11,320 nucleotides of DNA from Candidatus Hermodarchaeota archaeon (lineage in GTDB: Archaea > Asgardarchaeota > Hermodarchaeia > Hermodarchaeales > Hermodarchaeaceae). A model generated the notes under the pieces. That model did no database searches and was not told the origin of the DNA. It was given only the letters and a program-made list of their open reading frames with translations. Every line of letters begins with the position of its first letter. Position 1 is the stretch's first letter. The stretch lies in the NCBI GenBank assembly GCA_016839995.1, contig JAEOTD010000077.1:1-11320 (forward strand). The letters run 5' to 3'. The position numbers and the translations under genes were made by a program. Below are positions 6,555-11,320 of this stretch, piece by piece.

Positions 6555-8000
6555 CTACTCATATTTCCACTGCTGGTTTTCATTATCCCAAAGGTCATAA
6601 GTCTCTAGCGAAGGGGCTTGCGGAATGTCCTGTTTCAGCCGGAGAATAATAAACTGTTTGATACCAACCTCTTGGACAAGAGTCCGTGTTAAGTGGTTTA
6701 TTAGACTTGAACCGCCAGTTGGGACTCCGATGAAAAATACAACACCCTCATTGGTTGGCTGAATCCGACTGTGTGCATATTGAATTACTATTTGTACTAA
6801 AGTAGTAACTAACTGTTCTTCACACTGAATTATGATGCAGATAATGTCTTCAAAAGCTAAATTACTAAACACCATTGAAGGTTTGAGAGTTTGGCTCCTA
6901 ACGAGTTTACGCTCATAAGCCCAAACTGTTTTTTCAGCTAAAGGAAACCCATACCGGGCTAGGGTGTTAACGCGTTCAGCTTTCTCAAGAAAGCCCGTAC
7001 AACACATGAGGGCAAGAAGCCAATCAACCTTGCTAAATCGACTAAGTATTGATGAATATTGAACTCCGCGAGGTAATGGAAATTGTGGACCATGTTCCTT
7101 AATGAAACTAAATGTACCCTCTGTAGTTAAATCAGCAGATAATGACCAACGCTGAGATACATAATCATAGGAACCAAAATTGACATTCGAAAAATTACCC
7201 TTAATTTTCAAAAGCATAATCGACTCGAAGAATTCCCTCTCAAGCCATTTCAGCTTCTTCTCCATTCTCTTAATAGAGCGTATCCTGTCAGGCATGAAAA
7301 AAGAACAATAGCCATCTAGATGATTTAGATCGAAACCATATCCTAATAGAAACGGAGAGATTTCAAGGGCATTTATGGGATTTCGAATCCAATTCTCAAA
7401 TTCATCAGCAAACTCAATTCCACGAGTGCGAAAATACAAACCAAAATGGGAAAGTCCAAACCGTTGAATATCTAAAATTGCAGCAACACGAAAGCCATAT
7501 TGGTTGGACAGACTTTGAAGATCTTTTCTCACAGTACGTGGACTAACCTTTAATTGACGAGACAGGGCAACTATACCCTGATTCGGTTTTTCATTTACTA
7601 TCTTAATGAGTGAAACAAGGTGACCGGCAAAGGTCGCAGATGTAAGAGTGTTCAATCCTGATGTTAAAAAATCGAGAATTCGATCAAATGAAGAGAATTG
7701 GTATTCTGTAAGAAGCCTTAGCCGGTAATCGAGTTCATTGGCAATTTCATACGAGAGTGGTCCACTAAGAAGTGGCACTAGTGACTCGTCAATGTGCTCT
7801 CCTTCTCGAAATGTGGCTTGACCTTCAAAAGCAGATAAAATGTACTGCATTGTGTCTTCTAAAAGTGGTGTTCCTTTTTCACGATCAGTATTCGAACCTA
7901 GCGCAGCTAGTATCCGCTGGCTCTGCTTTTTTAAAAGGTCACGATAATCATCCATCCCAAGATCCGCCGCAAATAACCCCAAATTGCTTCCTTTTAACAT
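6555..8000 (-). CDS. Large winged-helix regulator with two wHTH plus ferredoxin-like modules
   Basis: A protein of 481 aa from ATG 8000. The N-terminal about 120 residues are helical. A first wHTH (about 127-170) reads VNEKPNQGIVALSRQLKVSP and RTVRKDLQSLSNQYG, with a clear recognition helix. It is followed by a mixed alpha/beta stretch (about 178-268; GLSHFGLYFRTRG, DGYCSFFMP) compatible with a ferredoxin-like/RAM-type domain, ending in YDYVSQRWSL. A second wHTH-like region starts at FSKVDWLLALM (322-372), followed by another alpha/beta unit (IICIIIQC, GVVFFIGVPTG, KQFIILRL), ending in ENQQWKYE. The design recalls Lrp/AsnC logic (HTH plus small ligand domain) duplicated in one chain, but no known family was recognised. 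It is paralogous to the gene at 8687-10087. The upstream palindrome at 8046-8069 suggests autoregulation (inference). Confidence 0.82.
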   Translation of the reverse strand: MLKGSNLGLFAADLGMDDYRDLLKKQSQRILAALGSNTDREKGTPLLEDTMQYILSAFEGQATFREGEHIDESLVPLLSGPLSYEIANELDYRLRLLTEYQFSSFDRILDFLTSGLNTLTSATFAGHLVSLIKIVNEKPNQGIVALSRQLKVSPRTVRKDLQSLSNQYGFRVAAILDIQRFGLSHFGLYFRTRGIEFADEFENWIRNPINALEISPFLLGYGFDLNHLDGYCSFFMPDRIRSIKRMEKKLKWLEREFFESIMLLKIKGNFSNVNFGSYDYVSQRWSLSADLTTEGTFSFIKEHGPQFPLPRGVQYSSILSRFSKVDWLLALMCCTGFLEKAERVNTLARYGFPLAEKTVWAYERKLVRSQTLKPSMVFSNLAFEDIICIIIQCEEQLVTTLVQIVIQYAHSRIQPTNEGVVFFIGVPTGGSSLINHLTRTLVQEVGIKQFIILRLKQDIPQAPSLETYDLWDNENQQWKYE

Positions 8001-8045
8001 TTAGGTTGAAAGAAAATATTGCTTAAACACGCTTATTGTTATTCG

Positions 8046-8069
8046 GATTTTCCGTAGCTACGAAAAATC
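8046..8069. promoter_or_regulatory. 24-bp palindromic operator candidate
   Basis: The core CGTAGCTACG (8053-8062) is a perfect 10-bp palindrome. The arms GATTTT and AAAATC extend it to 24 bp, with only the pair 8052/8063 (C and A) mismatched. It touches the TATA-like box at 8071. In the minus direction it would lie between that box and the predicted transcription start near 8048, a classic repressor position for the regulator gene starting at 8000. Confidence 0.55.
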
Positions 8070-8070
8070 A

Positions 8071-8078
8071 TATATAAA
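8071..8078. promoter_or_regulatory. TATA-like box beside the palindrome
   Basis: The plus strand reads TATATAAA and the minus strand TTTATATA, a good match to the archaeal TATA consensus. In the minus direction the start would be near 8048, with a leader of about 48 nt to the ATG at 8000. In the plus direction the A-rich GAAAAATC before it could serve as a BRE, with a start near 8100. The direction is not resolved. Confidence 0.5.
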
Positions 8079-8236
8079 AAAAGGAAGGACAACAGACAAA
8101 AAATTGTATTAGCGCCTTTTAGCCGTTTTTTAACCCAGATTGTTTTAAATTGGGCTTTAAATCCAAAATCAGAAAACGAAACGTCTTGGAATCTTCTCTT
8201 ATATTTTCCATCATATAATGATGTGTTGTAAACGGG

Positions 8237-8275
8237 AGGGTTAGTGAATCACACATAACTTCTCAGCCTAACCCT
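8237..8275 (+). repeat. 8-bp inverted repeat in the likely leader of the small plus-strand gene
   Basis: AGGGTTAG at 8237-8244 is the exact reverse complement of CTAACCCT at 8268-8275, with a 23-nt spacer. It ends 20 nt before the ribosome site of the gene at 8310. It could be an RNA hairpin in the leader or a two-half-site operator. No known riboswitch was recognised. Confidence 0.4.
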
Positions 8276-8294
8276 GTTGAACCACACGCAACCT

Positions 8295-8300
8295 AGGTGA
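8295..8300 (+). promoter_or_regulatory. Ribosome binding site deciding the start at 8310
   Basis: AGGTGA directly abuts the ATG at 8301 (no spacer) but stands 9 nt before the in-frame ATG at 8310, so initiation at 8310 is favoured. Confidence 0.55.
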
Positions 8301-8309
8301 ATGTTCCAA

Positions 8310-8588
8310 ATGACAAAACCAATCGACAGCGATACAGTCGATGTAACTCAGTTTAAACCCCCGAATGAAGAGGTTTCTGTTCAGAGCTTCGGAATATCTG
8401 AAAAGAGTGCACGATACATTAATGTCAATCAATTCTCCCAATGGGAAGCGTCTCGCCAACTGGCGGCGCTTTGTCATTTGCTTTTACGAGTACTTGCTCG
8501 AGATTTCAAAATCCATTTGCCGGAAATCGTTTCTATCATGCCTTCTGAAAGTAGGGGAATGAGACTAAGAATTGACTGCGCGGATTAG
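8310..8588 (+). CDS. Small protein of unknown function between the two paralogous regulators
   Basis: A 92-aa protein from the ATG at 8310 (an ATG at 8301 would add three residues). I recognise no family. The N-terminal 30 residues are polar and acidic (DSDTVDVTQFKPPNEEV). The middle is mixed (SARYINVNQFSQWEAS), then a hydrophobic helix (RQLAALCHLLLRVLARDF) and a short strand-like end (HLPEIVSIMPS, MRLRIDC). There is no signal peptide or metal motif. Coding is supported by the AGGTGA ribosome site, an upstream TATA-bearing region and a clear terminator-like hairpin 13 bp after the stop. Competing frames over the same bases (plus 8365-8562, minus 8268-8477) lack comparable signals. Its position between two related minus-strand regulators suggests a functional link, which is inference. 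Confidence 0.6.
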   Translation: MTKPIDSDTVDVTQFKPPNEEVSVQSFGISEKSARYINVNQFSQWEASRQLAALCHLLLRVLARDFKIHLPEIVSIMPSESRGMRLRIDCAD

Positions 8589-8600
8589 GCACTATACATT

Positions 8601-8648
8601 CAGTAAGTGGGTGTTCTATCATTAGAATGCCCACCACTGAGTGTTTTT
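8601..8648 (+). terminator. Hairpin with T-run between convergent genes
   Basis: GTGGGTGTTCT (8607-8617) pairs with AGAATGCCCAC (8624-8634), including two G-T wobbles, around a 6-nt loop. CAGT (8601-8604) pairs with ACTG (8636-8639) across a small internal loop. TTTTT follows at 8644-8648. The hairpin starts 12 bp after the stop of the small plus-strand gene and lies before the stop of the convergent regulator at 8687. It looks like an intrinsic-type terminator for the plus-strand gene. Confidence 0.65.
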
Positions 8649-8686
8649 CCAGACTTCAACGAATTTTCGGAATAGAAGTCTACCTT

Positions 8687-10087
8687 TCAGATCTCTTTGT
8701 CGTTATACTCCCAATACTGTCTTTTTTCATTCCATCGAAAATAAATTTCGTGACCTAAGCTTATTCCAGATTGGCTTTCTTGATGCACAACCATGAAATC
8801 ATCTACACCTGATAGCTTAGGTGTTTCTTTGATAATCCGATTCACAATGGCACTCCATCCCAATGGTTGTTTGAAAAACAATGCAACACCCTTGTCAGTA
8901 ATATAGACATAGGAGAAGGGGAGGAGCATTGCAAGAGACTTGATAAAGCTTTGAATTTCTGAATCACAGCAAAGACTTAGGCAAATAAAATCCTCTAGAC
9001 CAGCACCTGCGAATACAACATAGGGAACCACGGCGCCATCTTCTTTTAGACGCTTGAATTGGGACCACACCGCATTAGTTGACAAATCATAATTAAAACG
9101 TCTGAGGAATTCACGTTTCTCTTGGATTGTCGGACCACCTAAAACATCGGAATTTGCTAAAAGATAATCTATACGAGAAAAGCGAATCGGTGCTTCCATT
9201 TTTATTGAACGTTGAAAATTCACTTCTTTCGGAAGGTTAGATTCATTGAACAACGAATGAGGATAGTTTTCAAGAGTTTTGGGGATTCGCCACCGACCAT
9301 TTTCTACATCATAATCATCAAATCGTGCTTTCCAAAATAAATCGAATGTATGGTGAATCTGGACACGTTGGAAGAAATTTTGTGTAAGCCAATCCGTTCG
9401 TTGGTAGAAAAGACGAGTCGCTCGTTGCTGTGAAGGTATTAAAAAGACAATGAATCCATTTCGATAATATAAATCGAAAACAAGGCTTCCGATAAATGGC
9501 GGTTTCTCGGCTAGAACCCATTGTTCTAGTGCCTGTGATGCTTCAAACGATTTGGTTTGAAAAACAATACTGAATCTGGCTAGCTTAAACTTACTCGTAT
9601 TCGCTGTATAGCCTTGACGAACACCAAAGCTATTACGTATCTGATTCATGATTTTTGTAATGGTTGGACGAGATTTACCAGTTAGGTGGCTTAACTGTGA
9701 TGCGTTAAGTGTGGGATTATTACTTAGTAACTCCAACACTTTGACCTGATTAGAGGAGTAGACTTGTGGCCAAGATCCTCCTCGACGATGTATCAATATT
9801 TCTTGAATTCTCGATGCGGATTGAATCTTATAATCATGGATAATTCGAATTTGATCAAATAATGTTGATGCGAGTTGAGTTGAGGGTGCTAGTGCCAGGA
9901 AATGAAAACGGGGTACACCCGGAAATCGCTTTTCTTCAGGAGTTAATTCGTTTAATTCCACTCGTTTGATATAGAGTAGAATGTTGGTGAGTAGAAGTTC
10001 TAACTCTGGCCTTTTACCCTCAGGTTTTGCACGTTTCAAAATCTTCTCAATGATAGGTCGAAGTGGGTGACTGATGGATTTGAGCAA
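8687..10087 (-). CDS. Large winged-helix regulator, paralogue of the gene at 6555-8000
   Basis: A 466-aa protein from TTG at 10087; an in-frame stop lies three codons upstream and no early ATG exists, so TTG is the best start (the paralogue also begins MLK). The first wHTH is at about 112-155 (VKVLELLSNNPTLNASQL, SRPTITKIMNQIRNSFG) and is followed by an alpha/beta unit (LARFSIVFQTKS, FDLYYRNGFIVFLIP) ending in DDYDVENGRWRIP. The second unit starts FSRIDYLLANSD (302-), with a second wHTH-like region to about 355, then EDFICLSLCCDS and KGVALFFKQPLG, ending EIYFRWNEKRQYWEYN. The layout and end motifs match the paralogue, though overall identity looks low. A DNA-binding regulator with internal duplication is inferred; the ligand and targets are unknown. 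A TATA candidate at 10138-10149 fits a leader of about 30 nt. Confidence 0.82.
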   Translation of the reverse strand: MLKSISHPLRPIIEKILKRAKPEGKRPELELLLTNILLYIKRVELNELTPEEKRFPGVPRFHFLALAPSTQLASTLFDQIRIIHDYKIQSASRIQEILIHRRGGSWPQVYSSNQVKVLELLSNNPTLNASQLSHLTGKSRPTITKIMNQIRNSFGVRQGYTANTSKFKLARFSIVFQTKSFEASQALEQWVLAEKPPFIGSLVFDLYYRNGFIVFLIPSQQRATRLFYQRTDWLTQNFFQRVQIHHTFDLFWKARFDDYDVENGRWRIPKTLENYPHSLFNESNLPKEVNFQRSIKMEAPIRFSRIDYLLANSDVLGGPTIQEKREFLRRFNYDLSTNAVWSQFKRLKEDGAVVPYVVFAGAGLEDFICLSLCCDSEIQSFIKSLAMLLPFSYVYITDKGVALFFKQPLGWSAIVNRIIKETPKLSGVDDFMVVHQESQSGISLGHEIYFRWNEKRQYWEYNDKEI

Positions 10088-10112
10088 GGGACTTCACTTC
10101 AATAGAAATAGC

Positions 10113-10233
10113 GTTTTGTGTTTTCATTAGAAAGCAGTATTTAATAAAACACTCCAGGTTTTTTTACACTTTTCCTGAGCCATTATACTCAATTACTCGT
10201 TTAGGGTGTAAAATAAACCCTGTTTTGTGTTTT
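10113..10233. repeat. Cluster of direct and inverted repeats upstream of the regulator
   Basis: GTTTTGTGTTTT occurs twice in direct orientation, at 10113-10124 and 10222-10233. TTTTACAC at 10162-10169 is the reverse complement of GTGTAAAA at 10206-10213. AGGGT and ACCCT (10203-10207, 10217-10221) form a 19-bp imperfect dyad overlapping it. These flank the minus-strand TATA candidate, as expected for operator sites. Confidence 0.4.
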
Positions 10234-10365
10234 AAGAGTAAATAAGCCTTCTCACATCTAATTTCCACCCAATTTCAGCCAATGGTTGATTTTAGAGCTC
10301 GAGAGGTCTTTTTTTACCATCTTATAACGCATCTGGCATTAACCAGTAAATTAGCGAGGTGATTC

Positions 10366-10416
10366 GATGGAAGTCTACCCACCCGGCGATCCATCACCTG
10401 ATCCTTGGAGCCTTTA
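10366..10416 (+). CDS. Possible 16-residue leader peptide or upstream ORF
   Basis: The ATG is preceded at 4 nt by AGGTGA (10356-10361), a strong ribosome site. The peptide MEVYPPGDPSPDPWSL has five Pro in 16 residues and ends at TAA. It lies about 110 bp before the ribosome site of the right-edge gene, so a regulatory leader role is conceivable. It may also be chance. Confidence 0.2.
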
Positions 10417-10512
10417 AAATCAGAATCAAGTGTAACACCACCATTACCCTGAGACGTCATGGCAGAGGAAATGAGGAGAACAGATTCCATGCTTAGTGAA
10501 ATATGGCTCAAC

Positions 10513-10528
10513 AAGGAGGGTTCTGGTG
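10513..10528 (+). promoter_or_regulatory. Strong Shine-Dalgarno site and GTG ahead of the right-edge gene
   Basis: AAGGAGG (10513-10519) is the best ribosome site in the window and stands 6 nt before a GTG at 10526-10528. That GTG frame reads about 10 codons and must shift by +1 at the G6 run (10554-10559) to enter the conserved frame of the downstream gene. Confidence 0.5.
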
Positions 10529-10565
10529 AATTCAAAAACCGAGGAAGTGTTAAGGGGGGAATATT

Positions 10566-11320
10566 ATCCCACGTGGTACCGTTCTTCTTGAATTCGATGT
10601 AAAAATGGGTCCAATCATCAAATTTGTGATCCCAAGTACACTTGAAGTATCCCAGGATGAAACTATCGTCTTGTTCACAACTCGAACGACGGTTGACGAA
10701 GGCTTCACGGGAATTACAGTCAAGGACCGAACGTGGGCCACCTATCTAAGTCCCCCATTCTTATACTGTATTCTCTTATCTCCAAAAGAAAATCAGAACG
10801 ACTTTGGAGAACCGATGCAGCAAGTGCTTAGTAACTTTCAACATGAGGGAAAAGTCGATCAGGCAAAGCTCTTAGAGCTCTATAATGCGATTGTATCAAA
10901 AACTAATCAGCAAATTCGGAAAACCTTATGCTCCGAACCTGAAGTCCAAGAGCTCTTAAAAGAACTTCAACGCTCTCAAGAGCCCTTACGTCCAGCTTGG
11001 TCTTTGAAATATGGGTATCGATATCCTTTGGCTGAAGATATCATGGGTAAATCAACCGAGGACACCAATGGACTCCTAGCGACTATGATGTCGTCTGATC
11101 TTGTCCATGGTCGAATTTGTGGTAATATTGTCACGTGTCCACACTGTAGAAGTCACCAGGTTCTCCTACATTCGAGTTGCCCGAAATGTGGACTTCCAAC
11201 CTTAGAATCAGGTATTGCTATAGAGCATTTCATTTGTAACTACACCGCCTTTATCGAAGCTTTCTCTTCATCCTCAGGCCTTGTTTGTCCCCAGTGCAAA
11301 GTCTACCTGTCACCAGGAAC
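10566..11320 (+). CDS. Longin-like domain fused to a TackOD1-like zinc output domain, 3' end cut by window edge
   Basis: The frame is open from a TAA at 10551-10553 to the window edge. The conserved domain begins at ATC 10566 (IPRGTVLLEFDVKMGPIIK); the first in-frame ATG, at 10605, would cut into it. Numbering from 10566: longin-like module about 1-95; helical linker; a wHTH-like stretch before the zinc region (GLLATMMSSDLVHGRICGN); then Cys191/194 (CPHC), Cys205/208 (CPKC), His221/Cys224 (IEHFIC) and Cys241/244 (CPQC). The order CxxC, CxxC, HxxC, CxxC with these spacings resembles TackOD1, the zinc-binding output domain first described in thaumarchaeal signalling proteins. A role as a one-component signalling or regulatory protein is inferred. 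The start is unresolved: the strong SD and GTG at 10513-10528 are in another frame. The N-terminal module matches that of the gene at 429-1448. Confidence 0.75.
   Translation, partial: MPRGTVLLEFDVKMGPIIKFVIPSTLEVSQDETIVLFTTRTTVDEGFTGITVKDRTWATYLSPPFLYCILLSPKENQNDFGEPMQQVLSNFQHEGKVDQAKLLELYNAIVSKTNQQIRKTLCSEPEVQELLKELQRSQEPLRPAWSLKYGYRYPLAEDIMGKSTEDTNGLLATMMSSDLVHGRICGNIVTCPHCRSHQVLLHSSCPKCGLPTLESGIAIEHFICNYTAFIEAFSSSSGLVCPQCKVYLSPG

Larger units (their letters stand above)
8001..8294. other. AT-rich control region between the regulator and the small plus-strand gene
   Basis: No gene is seen. The stretch holds a 24-bp palindrome (8046-8069), an abutting TATA-like box (8071-8078), two further plus-strand TATA candidates (TTATATTT at 8199-8206; CATATAAT at 8212-8219) and an 8-bp inverted repeat with a 23-nt loop (8237-8275). 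Between 8130 and 8170 there are also short partial inverted repeats around TTTAAAT. It is the divergent promoter region for the regulator (minus) and the unknown small gene (plus). Confidence 0.55.
10088..10525. other. Repeat-rich divergent control region without a convincing gene
   Basis: No confident gene is seen. The region holds a minus-strand TATA candidate for the regulator (TTTATTAAATA, 10138-10149), a 12-bp direct repeat, inverted repeats (see the repeat entry), and two tiny plus-strand frames. One runs from ATG 10282 to TGA at 10362 (26 aa). The other runs from ATG 10366 to TAA at 10416 (16 aa, Pro-rich) and has AGGTGA 4 nt before it (10356-10361). Minus-strand frames at 10314-10535 and 10550-10741 have no supporting signals. 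Confidence 0.45.

Noticed and set aside
8268..8477. Minus-strand 69-codon frame over the small plus-strand gene
   Set aside because: The plus-strand frame has an AGGTGA ribosome site, upstream TATA candidates and a downstream terminator; the minus frame has none of these.
8365..8562. Alternative plus-strand frame of 65 codons inside the same region
   Set aside because: It has no ribosome site, begins within the better-supported frame at 8310-8588, and its sequence is not protein-like in composition.
10314..10535. Minus-strand 73-codon frame in the right control region
   Set aside because: Composition is low-information and Ser-rich, no ribosome site or family match was seen, and it overlaps plus-strand regulatory signals.
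10550..10741. Minus-strand 63-codon frame at the start of the right-edge gene
   Set aside because: It is antisense to the conserved longin-like module on the plus strand; a shadow frame.
1..11320. CRISPR arrays, tRNA/rRNA genes, IS elements, phage genes
   Set aside because: No regularly spaced repeats, cloverleaf-like or rRNA motifs, transposase motifs or terminal inverted repeats were seen.

Overview
The window reads as archaeal, most likely from an Asgard-type archaeon. The reasons are a TFB/TFIIB-type cyclin fold, several longin-like (SNARE-like fold) domains of the kind abundant in Asgard genomes, TATA-like boxes in front of genes, and Shine-Dalgarno variants of the AGGTGA/GGTGAT type. 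No rRNA, tRNA, CRISPR array, IS element or phage gene was seen. The lineage call is an inference from gene content.

Left part (1-5817), all on the minus strand, in three probable transcription units. (i) 5817 to 3965: a SagB-type flavin oxidoreductase, a VOC/glyoxalase-fold protein and a RimJ/RimL-type GNAT acetyltransferase. (ii) 3802 to 1601: two proteins that look exported and membrane-anchored, a class I glutamine-amidotransferase-like protein and a serine beta-lactamase/PBP-type hydrolase, each with an N-terminal signal and a C-terminal transmembrane segment. (iii) About 1448 to 1: a longin-like domain fused to a single TFB-like cyclin repeat, followed after 21 bp by a stand-alone longin-like protein that runs off the left edge.

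Middle (5818-6554): two small conserved-looking genes facing each other, an 89-residue plus-strand protein and a Cys-rich minus-strand protein of about 68 residues.

Right-centre (6555-10087): two related minus-strand regulators (481 and 466 residues). Each seems to be built from two copies of a winged-helix plus ferredoxin-like module. Between them lies a small unrecognised plus-strand gene, flanked by an AT-rich control region with a 24-bp palindrome touching a TATA box (upstream) and a strong hairpin with a T-run (downstream).

Right edge (10088-11320): a repeat-rich control region, then a plus-strand gene cut by the window end. It encodes another longin-like N-terminal domain joined to a multi-Cys zinc domain resembling the thaumarchaeal output domain TackOD1.

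The most interesting pattern is that the same N-terminal module, beginning with an I-P-R-G motif, is fused to two different output domains at opposite ends of the window, a TFB-like cyclin fold and a TackOD1-like zinc domain. This suggests a modular family of sensor/adaptor-type regulators. In both genes the conserved start of the module lies upstream of the first in-frame ATG/GTG/TTG and only a few codons after an in-frame stop. Non-canonical initiation, +1 frameshifting or single-base sequence errors must therefore be considered.
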